This document shows positions 47,078 to 55,273 of a stretch of 64,000 nt of DNA, piece by piece. Both the position numbers and the translations under genes were made by a program. The notes below the pieces were generated by a model. The model did not search any database, was not told the DNA's origin, and worked only from the letters and a program-made list of their open reading frames with translations. The stretch is from Polynucleobacter sp. MG-5-Ahmo-C2 (lineage in GTDB: Bacteria > Pseudomonadota > Gammaproteobacteria > Burkholderiales > Burkholderiaceae), in contig NZ_CP061304.1 in assembly GCF_018687735.1 (NCBI RefSeq), positions 1,674,001 to 1,738,000 on the forward strand, given 5' to 3'. The stretch's first letter is position 1. Each line of letters begins with the position of its first letter.

Positions 47078-48074
47078 CCTCACCCATCGCAAAAGTAAGT
47101 TGATGAATATCTAATTCACGCTTAAATAGAACCGGCACAATCTCTCGAGCATGCGCCGGTTTTTTACATGCACCGAGCGTATCAGCCAAGCGCTCATCAT
47201 GATGTGCTTTCAGTTGTGCAATACGTGGCTTCATGCCTGTAAATGGCTTGCCATGAGAAGGCAATACTAAGGTGTCATCTGGCAAGGGCAAATATTCATC
47301 AAGCGAATCTAAGTACAAGCCTAAGGGGTCTGCATCTGGGTCGGCATCGAAGACACTGACATTGGTAGAGATACGCGGCAACAACATGTCACCTGAAATC
47401 AACACTTCAAGATCTTTACAAAATATTGAGGCATGCTCAGGTGCGTGGCCATATCCCATGATGACTTGCCATTGATGTCCACCGATCAAAATATTTTCAC
47501 CATTCATAATGCGGCGATATTGGCGAGGCATACCTGGAACCATATTGCTGTAGTAATTAAAGCGTGCCCGAATTTTTTCTAAATCCTCTGGACTAGTTAA
47601 GCCATGTTTCTGGAAATGATCTGCAGATCCGCCGCCGCCAGCACGTGTACCAATTGCAGCCCCACCTTCTTTACAGCTGAGCCACTGAGCGGTTAAAAAA
47701 TCTGTCATGGAAATCCATAAAGGCGCATTCCACTTCTCGCATAACCATTGAGATAAACCAACGTGATCTGGGTGCATATGCGTTACGAGAACCCTAAGGA
47801 CTGGTAAACCCTCTAGCTGAGTAGCAAAGACCTTCTCCCATGAAGTCTTAGTCTCCTCATTCGCAATACCACAGTCAACAATAGTCCAGCCGGCAATACC
47901 ATCTATTTCATCGCGCAAAAGCCAGAGATTGATATGGTCTAAAGCGAAAGGGAGCTTCATCCTAAGCCAGCGAACGCCAGGGACAATCTCAATCGTGCTA
48001 CCAAGCTCAGGAAGCGCCTCTCCTAATGGATAATGAATAGCGCTTTCCGCTTTTCTCTGATCTTGAGTAGTCAT
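46989..48074 (-). CDS. MBL-fold metallo-hydrolase
   Basis: A 361-residue metallo-beta-lactamase-fold protein. The metal-binding HxHxDH motif is visible as THMHPDHVGLSQWL (about 115-128); GYGHAPEHASIF holds the next His and SGDMLLP the bridging Asp. An N-terminal beta-strand region and a C-terminal helix-rich domain (AHLNYLLRRGKLDRRL) follow. Substrate is unknown; the family is annotated as a generic hydrolase in relatives. The C-terminus extends 89 bases into the convergent phaM gene, and both ends read as genuine protein. Confidence 0.92.
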   Translation of the reverse strand: MTTQDQRKAESAIHYPLGEALPELGSTIEIVPGVRWLRMKLPFALDHINLWLLRDEIDGIAGWTIVDCGIANEETKTSWEKVFATQLEGLPVLRVLVTHMHPDHVGLSQWLCEKWNAPLWISMTDFLTAQWLSCKEGGAAIGTRAGGGGSADHFQKHGLTSPEDLEKIRARFNYYSNMVPGMPRQYRRIMNGENILIGGHQWQVIMGYGHAPEHASIFCKDLEVLISGDMLLPRISTNVSVFDADPDADPLGLYLDSLDEYLPLPDDTLVLPSHGKPFTGMKPRIAQLKAHHDERLADTLGACKKPAHAREIVPVLFKRELDIHQLTFAMGEAIAHLNYLLRRGKLDRRLCEDGVLRFSVV

Positions 48075-48113
48075 GATTTGAGTTTTTTCTTTTGAATTGC
48101 TATTAGGTTTATT

Positions 48114-48290
48114 TTGACAACAGTCCCATCACCTTGCATCAATTGGTGTGAAATCAACCCCGAGAATGGTTACTGCCGGGGATGCTATCGCACGCTCACT
48201 GAAATTGCAGATTGGTCCGATCTTTCTAACTCTGAGAAGCTTGAGGTTTGGTCAACATTGAGTGCGCGCAAACCTCAAACTGCAGAGTAA
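48114..48290 (+). CDS. DUF1289 family small cysteine-rich protein
   Basis: A 58-residue gene beginning at a TTG at 48114, with AGG six bases upstream, and ending at a TAA at 48290. The sequence carries the family signature: CINWCEINPENGYCRGCYRT, with Cys spacing C-x3-C-x8-C-x2-C, followed by TEIADWSDLSNSEKLEVWSTL. Such proteins probably bind iron-sulfur or zinc through the four cysteines. There is no ATG start in frame before the nearest upstream stop. It sits between the MBL hydrolase and the minus-strand reductase gene, convergent with the latter. Confidence 0.85.
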   Translation: MTTVPSPCINWCEINPENGYCRGCYRTLTEIADWSDLSNSEKLEVWSTLSARKPQTAE

Positions 48291-48304
48291 GTTTCAACCT
48301 CGTT

Positions 48305-49288
48305 TTACTTATTCACATCAACAATTAAGCGACCACGCACATTACCCGCCATCAACTCTTGGGCATACTTTATAGACTCTTCCAAAGTAATTTCGTGCGA
48401 GATTTCATCTAAAGTTTTAAGATCAAGTAATTTACTCAATTGCTCATAAGCAGCAATTCGTTTTGCACGTGGCACGGTGACGCTATTGATGCCATATAAA
48501 GTTACGCCACGCAAAATAAATGGTGCAACACTGGATGGAAAATCCATGCCTTGAGCAAGCCCGCAAGCGGCTACTGCGCCATCGCTCTTGGTTTGTGCGC
48601 AAGCATTAGCCAAGGTATGACTGCCAACGCTATCAACTACTGCAGCCCAACGCTCTTTTGCCAAAGGCTTGCCTGGAGCAGATAGAGTTGCGCGATCAAT
48701 CACTTCCGTAGCGCCCAACTTCTTTAAATACTCCGCCTCAGCTATTCGACCAGTGCTAGCAACCACAGTAAATCCGAGATTGCTTAGCAAAGTAATCGCA
48801 AAGCTACCAACCCCACCTGCGGCTCCAGTCACCAACACTTCGCCATCACTTGGCTTAAGACCATGCTTTTGTAGAGCCATGACGCAGAGCATTGCTGTGT
48901 AACCAGCAGTACCAATTGCTAAGGCTTGCTTAGCCGTAAACCCCTTTGGAAGTGGGATTAACCATTCAGCCTTCACCCTGGCCTGCTGAGCCAAGCCACC
49001 CCAATGCCCCTCGCCTACCCCCCAGCCATTTAAGAGAACCATATCCCCAGTCTTAAAGTCGGGGCTGGCGCTTTCTAATACCTCTCCCGCAAAATCAATC
49101 CCGGGAACCATTGGAAAGCTTCTGACCACTGGGCCTTTTCCAGTAATAGCTAGGCCATCCTTGTAATTGAGGGTGGAATAGAGAACCCTAACCCGAACCT
49201 CACCCTCTGGGAGGCTGGCCTCATCTGCCTGCCCCAGCTCAGCGCGATAGCCCTGATCATCCTTATTTATTAATATTGCTCTAAACAT
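48305..49288 (-). CDS. YhdH/AcuI-type acrylyl-CoA reductase, MDR oxidoreductase
   Basis: A zinc-independent medium-chain reductase. From the ATG at 49288, preceded by GGAAGAG, it has 327 residues; a longer frame to 49321 has no ribosome-binding support. Seen are the N-terminal DGLAITGKGPVVRSFPMVPGIDFAGEV, the NADPH-binding VTGAAGGVGSFAITLL and STGRIAEAEYLKKLGA. AcuI reduces toxic acrylyl-CoA; YhdH is its E. coli relative. Substrate assignment within the family is not certain. The divergent lipoprotein starts 87 bases away. Confidence 0.92.
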   Translation of the reverse strand: MFRAILINKDDQGYRAELGQADEASLPEGEVRVRVLYSTLNYKDGLAITGKGPVVRSFPMVPGIDFAGEVLESASPDFKTGDMVLLNGWGVGEGHWGGLAQQARVKAEWLIPLPKGFTAKQALAIGTAGYTAMLCVMALQKHGLKPSDGEVLVTGAAGGVGSFAITLLSNLGFTVVASTGRIAEAEYLKKLGATEVIDRATLSAPGKPLAKERWAAVVDSVGSHTLANACAQTKSDGAVAACGLAQGMDFPSSVAPFILRGVTLYGINSVTVPRAKRIAAYEQLSKLLDLKTLDEISHEITLEESIKYAQELMAGNVRGRLIVDVNK

Positions 49289-49375
49289 GTCTCTTCCTTT
49301 TATAACGAGGCATTTCTCCACAACAAATGCCTAATAGGTTTATCCTAACGAGCATTGCTAATTATGGAGGCTTCC

Positions 49376-49672
49376 ATGAAAAAAATTCTACTATTAACCG
49401 CAATTTCTGGCTTAGCCCTGACAGGGTGCTATTCGACCCAAATTAATATGTCTATGGGCAATATGCGTCTCATTACTTCAAGCGCCGATCCACAAGACGT
49501 TATGGACTTTGCTACCAAGGCTTGTAGAAACGATTTTTATGAGGGTGCCAGCTTTCTTTCTAAAGCAGGTAAGGAATATCGCTTTAAATGCGTGAAGACT
49601 GAAGAAAATGAAGTCTTAATTCCAATTCCAGGCACAACTATCGCTCCTGCAGTTAAAGCAGAAGCAAAGTAA
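49376..49672 (+). CDS. Small lipoprotein of unknown function
   Basis: A 98-residue product from the ATG at 49376, which follows GGAGG at good spacing (the upstream ATG at 49355 lacks one). The signal MKKILLLTAISGLALTGC ends in a lipobox (LTGC). The mature part is about 80 residues, has two more cysteines (in TKACRND and FKCVK) and no recognised domain. It lies 7 bases before the flavin reductase gene and may share its transcript. Confidence 0.8.
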   Translation: MKKILLLTAISGLALTGCYSTQINMSMGNMRLITSSADPQDVMDFATKACRNDFYEGASFLSKAGKEYRFKCVKTEENEVLIPIPGTTIAPAVKAEAK

Positions 49673-49679
49673 GTCCAGT

Positions 49680-50183
49680 TTGATGACCCCATTTACTTCG
49701 CAAGAGTTACGCAAAGGATTTGCCTCATTTGCAACCGGGGTCACCGTCATTACCTGCCTTGATGAACACCAAGGGCATCACGGCATCACCATAAGCTCCT
49801 TCAATACAGTCTCCCTCGAGCCGCCATTGATTCTGTGGAGTCTAAAAAAACACTCTCGCCTGATGCCTTGGGTAGAAGTGGGTAAGAAGCACCTCATTCA
49901 CGTTCTTGAACTCTCCCAAGAAAATTTGGCGATGCATTTTGCCACCGTGAAAGAAAATCAATTTGCTGGCATTGCTCACAAGCTTGCCCAAAGCGGCTTG
50001 ACCCAAATTGAGCATTGCGTTGCCTACTATGAATGTGAGACCGTTTCTGTTCATGTCGGCGGAGACCACAACATCATTGTTGCCAAAGTGATTAACTTAA
50101 AAAATCACCCTGAGAAAGAACCGCTCATTTTTGCTCGCAGCAAATTTGTTGGCCTTGATTTTTCAGAAGCAAAAACTACTTAA
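49680..50183 (+). CDS. Flavin reductase family protein
   Basis: A 167-residue FMN/FAD-binding split-barrel reductase (DIM6/NTAB type). The start region FASFATGVTVITC, then ISSFNTVSLEPPLILWSLKKHSR and FAGIAHK are characteristic. These enzymes supply reduced flavin to two-component monooxygenases or act on other acceptors. No monooxygenase gene is nearby. A second ATG lies immediately after the first. Confidence 0.92.
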   Translation: MMTPFTSQELRKGFASFATGVTVITCLDEHQGHHGITISSFNTVSLEPPLILWSLKKHSRLMPWVEVGKKHLIHVLELSQENLAMHFATVKENQFAGIAHKLAQSGLTQIEHCVAYYECETVSVHVGGDHNIIVAKVINLKNHPEKEPLIFARSKFVGLDFSEAKTT

Positions 50184-50204
50184 ATAGTCTTTTAAGGAAA
50201 TGCC

Positions 50205-50867
50205 ATGATGCGTTTATGGGGTCGCAAAAGTTCCATCAATGTTCAAAAAGTAATATGGTGTCTTGCTGAGTTAGGCCTAAAAGAAGGTAAGGACTTTGAG
50301 CGCATTGATGCCGGGCTTCACTTTGGCGTTAACCATACGCCCGAATTCCTAAAAATGAATCCCAATGGTCTTGTCCCCACATTGATGGTTAATGACCTAA
50401 CCCTTTGGGAATCCAATACCATCATGCGTTATCTTGCCAAAGAGCAGGACAAAAACAAACGATTCCCGTCAGACGTTCGAGCTCAATATAGTTCCGAAAA
50501 GTGGTTAGATTGGCAACTGGGCACAATGTGGCCAGCCTTACGTATTGCGTTTTTGGGCCTCACCAGAACACCAGAGGCAGAGCGTAATCATCACGCGATT
50601 CAAAAGGCCTATCAAGATACCAATCAACTTTTAGGTCTACTGGATCAAACCTTAAGTGAACAAGCTTATTGTTCTGGCGAAAAATTTCATATTGGCGATA
50701 TCGCACTTGCACTTTGTGTGAGCCGCTGGATTCTACTGAATAAAACTTTTCCAAAGGAAACTGGCGTGCGGGCAGACCTCAAAAATATTGATGCGTGGCT
50801 GAAGCGATTAGAGAACGAAACTTGCTATAACGATGTTGCTGAAAAAGAACTCAATATCGTTAAATAG
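50205..50867 (+). CDS. Glutathione S-transferase family protein
   Basis: A 220-residue GST. The N-terminal thioredoxin-like domain has MRLWGRKSSINVQKVIWCLAELG, then FLKMNPNGLVPTLM with the cis-proline and LTLWESNTIMRYLA with the Glu-Ser that binds the gamma-glutamyl group. The C-terminal domain is all-helical, with GDIALALCVSRW. The substrate is unknown. It is downstream of the flavin reductase and convergent with the RND pump gene. Confidence 0.94.
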   Translation: MMRLWGRKSSINVQKVIWCLAELGLKEGKDFERIDAGLHFGVNHTPEFLKMNPNGLVPTLMVNDLTLWESNTIMRYLAKEQDKNKRFPSDVRAQYSSEKWLDWQLGTMWPALRIAFLGLTRTPEAERNHHAIQKAYQDTNQLLGLLDQTLSEQAYCSGEKFHIGDIALALCVSRWILLNKTFPKETGVRADLKNIDAWLKRLENETCYNDVAEKELNIVK

Positions 50868-50898
50868 GCGACATTGAGTAGCTTTCATTAGGCGCGCT

Positions 50899-53800
50899 TT
50901 ACTCTTGCTTAAATTTCTTCTGGTGATGATCGGCGCCAATAAACAGATACATTGCAGGCACCACAAACAAAGTAAATAGCGTACCGATAGATAATCCAGT
51001 AAAGATCACAATACCCATAGATTGACGGCCAGCAGCGCCTGCGCCAGAGGCGATCACTAAAGGCAAGACGCCCAATACCATCGCTGCAGTTGTCATTAAA
51101 ATTGGTCTCAGACGCACACTACTTGCCTCAACAATAGCGTCGAGCTTACTGCGTCCCGCCTCTTGTAACTCGTTAGCAAACTCCACAATCAAAATACCGT
51201 GCTTACTAATAAGCCCCATTAGTGTCACTAAGCCCACTTGGGTATACACGTTTAAAGTGGTGAATCCCAAATTAATAAAGATAAGCGCGCCAAAGAGCGC
51301 AAGCGGGACTGATACTAGAATCACAATCGGATCACGGAAACTTTCGAACTGTGCAGCAAGCACCAAGAACACAATCAAAATCGCGAAGAACATCGTAACC
51401 AAGAAGCCACCAGACTCAGCCATAAACTGACGTGATGGGCCCGCATAGTCCATGCTGTAACCATTGGGTGCAACCTCTTTTAGAGTTTGACGCATGTACT
51501 CTAATAAATCCGCTTGCGAAATAAACGGCGTACTAACACCTGAAATTGTTGCTGAATTTAACTGCTGAAAGTGATTAATGGATTGAGGTACCACCTTTTG
51601 CTTAATGCTTGCAATCGTACGCGCCTGAATCATCGCACCACTTGGAGTACGGATGTAGTAATCTAAAATTTGGTCTGGATTTAAACGATCTACCTGCTTG
51701 ACTTGTGGAATCACCTTGTAGGAGCGCCCAGCAACTGAGAAGTAATTGACATAACCACCGCCCAAAGCTGCAGAGAGGGCGGCACCAACTTGTTGTTGGG
51801 TCATGCCTAAAGCGGCTACTTTCTCACGATCAATTACTAATACGTCCTGCGGTTTATCTATCTTTAAATCAGAATCGACAAAGAAGAAATTTCCAGAACG
51901 ACGGGCTTTATCTAGCACTGCCTGGGATACTTCATTAAGCTGCTCGTATGATTCAGTCGTGTTAATAACCACCTGCACTGGCAAGCCCTGGGCTCCAGGC
52001 AAGGCGGGAAACTGAAAGGCCGCTACGCGAGCACCAGCAATCGTATTCCATTTCTGCTGCATGTCTTCTTGAAACTTCGTAGCATTACGACTGCGCTCAC
52101 TCCAATCTTTTAACAAGATACCGCCAAAGCTGGAGGTTGGACTGGTAATTTGAAAAGCCTGCTCATATTCTGGTTCTGCCGCTGCAATCGCATAAATTTG
52201 ATCTGCGTAAGTCTGCATTTGATTAACAGTGCTATTAGGTGGCCCAGAAGCTTGCATCAACACAATGCCTTGATCTTCAGTTGGGGCTAGTTCGGCACGA
52301 GCAGTGGCGTAAAGATAAGCAACGCCACCGAGAAGAATTACACCCATCACAATAATTACTTGCCATGTACTGAGTAAATCACGCAGAGTGGTTTGATAGC
52401 TGTGATGAACCCTATCAAACACCTGATCGATCTTTTGCACAAAAGAGGATGCTTCTTGCTCTTCAGTAAAGATGCGTGAGCACATCATTGGTGAAAGCGT
52501 TAATGCAATCAAACCAGAGACGGCAACTGCACTAGCCAGAGTGAATGCAAATTCCGTAAAGAGGGCGCCGGTTAATCCGCCCTGAAAGCCAATTGGGATA
52601 TATACCGCAATCAAGACAACCGTCATCGCTAAAATAGGCCCGCCCAATTCACGGGCAGCAATCAATGAGGCTTCTAGAGGCGACTTACCCTCCTTCATAT
52701 GCCGGTCAACGTTTTCAACCACGATGATGGCGTCGTCAACCACCAAGCCAATCGCCAATACCAAAGCCAATAGGGTTAGCAAATTAATGGAATAACCCAG
52801 CACTTGCATTAGAAAGAATGTGCCAATGAGTGAGAGTGGCATAGCAATCACCGGTACTGCAACTGCGCGCACGCTACCCAAGAAGAGATAAATAACGATG
52901 GTCACAATCACCAAGGCTTCTAACAAGGTAGAGACTACTTCATCAATAGAGCTAGTAATAAACTCTGTTGAGTCGTATACGACTTTACCAGTCATGCCAA
53001 TCGGCAACTGCTTCTGAATACCGGGCACCACATCACGAACCCGCTGCGCAACATCAAGTAGATTCGCTTGTGGCGCTACCTTAATCGCAATGAAGACCGA
53101 TTTTTTGCCGCTGAAAGCAACATTGGTGTTGTAGTCCTCTGAGCCCAATGTAACACTGGCCACTTGATCTAGGTAAACAATGTTTACACCATCTTTTTTA
53201 ACTACCAGCTTACGAAACTCATCTAAAGTATGTAAATCGGTGCCGGCTACTAGGTCGACTGCAACCATATCGCCTTTAGTGCTACCAACCGCCGAGAGGT
53301 AGTTATTGGCTGACATCGCGCTATAGACATCATCAGCGCCCACTCCAAGGCCCGCCATCTTTTCACGGTCCAACCAAGCACGCAATGCAAATTTTCTGCC
53401 GCCGGTGATCTCAGCATTCTGCACGCCTTCAACAGAATCCAGCTTAGGCTTTACAACTCGCAACAAATAATCGGTAATTGCGTTATTGGGGATGTCATCG
53501 CTATAGAAACCCATATACATCGCAGCAGTAGACTGACCTACCTGAACTGTCAGCACAGGCTGCTGCGCCTGCGGTGGCAATTGATTTTTAACAGCGCTAA
53601 TTTGTGTCTGAATTTGCGTTAATGCCGCATTAGAATCGTAGTTCAACTTCAAAGTAGCGGTAATAGTAGATACGCCACTGACACTCGTTGAGGATAAATA
53701 ATCAATTCCCTGTGCCTGCGCAATAGAAGCTTCCAGAGGTTGCGTAATAAAACCAGCAATCGTTTCTGGATCTGCACCGTAGTAAGCAGTGGTGATTGTG

Positions 53801-53934
53801 ACGATTGCATTCTGCGTTTGCGGATATTGATTTACTGGCAAAGATCCGATAGCCTTTAAACCAAAAACTAAAACGAGTGCACTCACCACCAGTGAAAGTA
53901 CTGGCCTGCGAATGAATATGTCAGTCCAATTCAT
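50899..53934 (-). CDS. RND efflux transporter, inner-membrane permease (HAE1 family)
   Basis: A 1011-residue proton-driven exporter. The N-terminal FIRRPVLSLVVSALVLVFGL, the docking and pore domains, and the TM4 motif GLVVDDAIIVVENVDRH with the proton-relay Asp pair (about 402-403) define the HAE1 class. SKHGILIVEFANELQEAGRSKLDAI in the second half is TM10 and its loop. It resembles MexB/MdtB-type pumps, but drug substrates cannot be read from sequence. It is the last gene of the three-gene operon. Confidence 0.96.
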   Translation of the reverse strand: MNWTDIFIRRPVLSLVVSALVLVFGLKAIGSLPVNQYPQTQNAIVTITTAYYGADPETIAGFITQPLEASIAQAQGIDYLSSTSVSGVSTITATLKLNYDSNAALTQIQTQISAVKNQLPPQAQQPVLTVQVGQSTAAMYMGFYSDDIPNNAITDYLLRVVKPKLDSVEGVQNAEITGGRKFALRAWLDREKMAGLGVGADDVYSAMSANNYLSAVGSTKGDMVAVDLVAGTDLHTLDEFRKLVVKKDGVNIVYLDQVASVTLGSEDYNTNVAFSGKKSVFIAIKVAPQANLLDVAQRVRDVVPGIQKQLPIGMTGKVVYDSTEFITSSIDEVVSTLLEALVIVTIVIYLFLGSVRAVAVPVIAMPLSLIGTFFLMQVLGYSINLLTLLALVLAIGLVVDDAIIVVENVDRHMKEGKSPLEASLIAARELGGPILAMTVVLIAVYIPIGFQGGLTGALFTEFAFTLASAVAVSGLIALTLSPMMCSRIFTEEQEASSFVQKIDQVFDRVHHSYQTTLRDLLSTWQVIIVMGVILLGGVAYLYATARAELAPTEDQGIVLMQASGPPNSTVNQMQTYADQIYAIAAAEPEYEQAFQITSPTSSFGGILLKDWSERSRNATKFQEDMQQKWNTIAGARVAAFQFPALPGAQGLPVQVVINTTESYEQLNEVSQAVLDKARRSGNFFFVDSDLKIDKPQDVLVIDREKVAALGMTQQQVGAALSAALGGGYVNYFSVAGRSYKVIPQVKQVDRLNPDQILDYYIRTPSGAMIQARTIASIKQKVVPQSINHFQQLNSATISGVSTPFISQADLLEYMRQTLKEVAPNGYSMDYAGPSRQFMAESGGFLVTMFFAILIVFLVLAAQFESFRDPIVILVSVPLALFGALIFINLGFTTLNVYTQVGLVTLMGLISKHGILIVEFANELQEAGRSKLDAIVEASSVRLRPILMTTAAMVLGVLPLVIASGAGAAGRQSMGIVIFTGLSIGTLFTLFVVPAMYLFIGADHHQKKFKQE

Positions 53935-53941
53935 CGGCTAC

Positions 53942-55273
53942 CTATTCCTGCGGCTTGGGATCAGGTGAATTAGCAGGTTGCACCTTATTATTAATGATGA
54001 GTGGTGTGCCGTTCTTCAGCTTTAATTGACCACTCGTAACGACTGTGGCGCCCTCTTCGACCCCCTTGAGGATCGCGACTTGATCGCCGCGAGTTGTGCC
54101 AGTAGTTACAAATACTTGCTGAGCTTCCAATGCTAGCTTACCCTGCTTATCTTTTTTACCAGTTGGCTTAGCAATGAATACTGTTGAGCCATATGGGTTA
54201 TAGGTCACAGCAGTTTGTGGCAGCGTTAATAATTTCACCTGCTCGCCCACCTTAATGTTTACATTGGCAAACATTCCTGGAAGGATTTTCTTATCTGGGT
54301 TAGCAATTTGTGCCTCAATTTGAATATTGCGAGTATTGGTATCTACCTTTGGGCTAACAGCTGTAATCTTCCCGGTGAAGCTGGCATCTTTAAATGCATC
54401 CGTTGTCACTAGAACTTCTTGGCCAACTTGAATTTGTTCAGCATTACTTTGCGGCAAATTAAAATCAACAAAAATCGGATCTAAGGTTTGTAGAGTTAGT
54501 AACTTATCCCCAGGATTAACGTACTGACCAGGATTGATCGACACAATACCTACCCGACCTCCAAATGGTGCCTTCAAGTTCTTTTTAGCTACTAAAGCAG
54601 TCTGTGACTCCACTTGTGCGAGCTTAGATTTAGCATCAGCCGCACTAGTATCAAATACATTTTTACTAATCGCCTCTATAGCCAACTGCTGTCTATCACG
54701 CTCATTAATAACCTTGGCAAGATCTGCCACCGCCTTTAAAGATTTGAGCTGGGCAACATCGGACGCATCATTCAATTTAATTAATAAGTCGCCTTCTTGC
54801 ACATCTTGACCAGATTTAATAGGCACCGTTAACACTAGACCGCCAATTTCAGTGCTTAAATCGACGCCTCTGAAAGCGCGAATATTGCCAACGCTAGTCA
54901 GCTTAGGCTGCCATTCAGAAGTGGTGATTACCATCGTTGAAACTGTTGCTGGGGGTAAGCCCATTCCCGAGATGAAATGCTTAATCATGAAAGTCTTAAA
55001 TTGATTGAAAGCAAAAATTAATCCGAGCAATAAAAAGACCCCGCATAGCATGATAGTCATACGGCGCTGCAATGGCTCCATAGCCATCAACTTCGCATAT
55101 GCTTTTGTGCCACGCCATTTCTGCCCCATGCGAACATAGAATGCTTTGGCTTTTTCCCATAGGGCGATTGCTTTCTCGCGCAACTGCCACTCGACTGCTT
55201 TCAGCTTCATCCATGCCGATAAGGCAAGAACCATCGCTATGAGTTTGCTCTTAATTTTTTCCAGAAGTTTCAT
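53942..55273 (-). CDS. RND efflux periplasmic adaptor (HlyD/AcrA family) with a long N-terminal extension
   Basis: A 443-residue membrane-fusion protein. The membrane anchor is at about 73-92; before it lies an unusual basic, Trp/Lys-rich region of about 70 residues (MKLLEKIKSKLIAMVLALSAW at the start) predicted cytoplasmic and amphipathic. After the anchor come the lipoyl and barrel domains: GGLVLTVPIKSGQDVQEGDLL, APFGGRVGIVSINPGQYVNPGDKL and LPGMFANVNIKVGE. The start overlaps the outer-membrane-factor stop by 23 bases. The internal M65 (MEPLQRRM) would be an alternative start with a normal-length adaptor. Confidence 0.94.
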   Translation of the reverse strand: MKLLEKIKSKLIAMVLALSAWMKLKAVEWQLREKAIALWEKAKAFYVRMGQKWRGTKAYAKLMAMEPLQRRMTIMLCGVFLLLGLIFAFNQFKTFMIKHFISGMGLPPATVSTMVITTSEWQPKLTSVGNIRAFRGVDLSTEIGGLVLTVPIKSGQDVQEGDLLIKLNDASDVAQLKSLKAVADLAKVINERDRQQLAIEAISKNVFDTSAADAKSKLAQVESQTALVAKKNLKAPFGGRVGIVSINPGQYVNPGDKLLTLQTLDPIFVDFNLPQSNAEQIQVGQEVLVTTDAFKDASFTGKITAVSPKVDTNTRNIQIEAQIANPDKKILPGMFANVNIKVGEQVKLLTLPQTAVTYNPYGSTVFIAKPTGKKDKQGKLALEAQQVFVTTGTTRGDQVAILKGVEEGATVVTSGQLKLKNGTPLIINNKVQPANSPDPKPQE

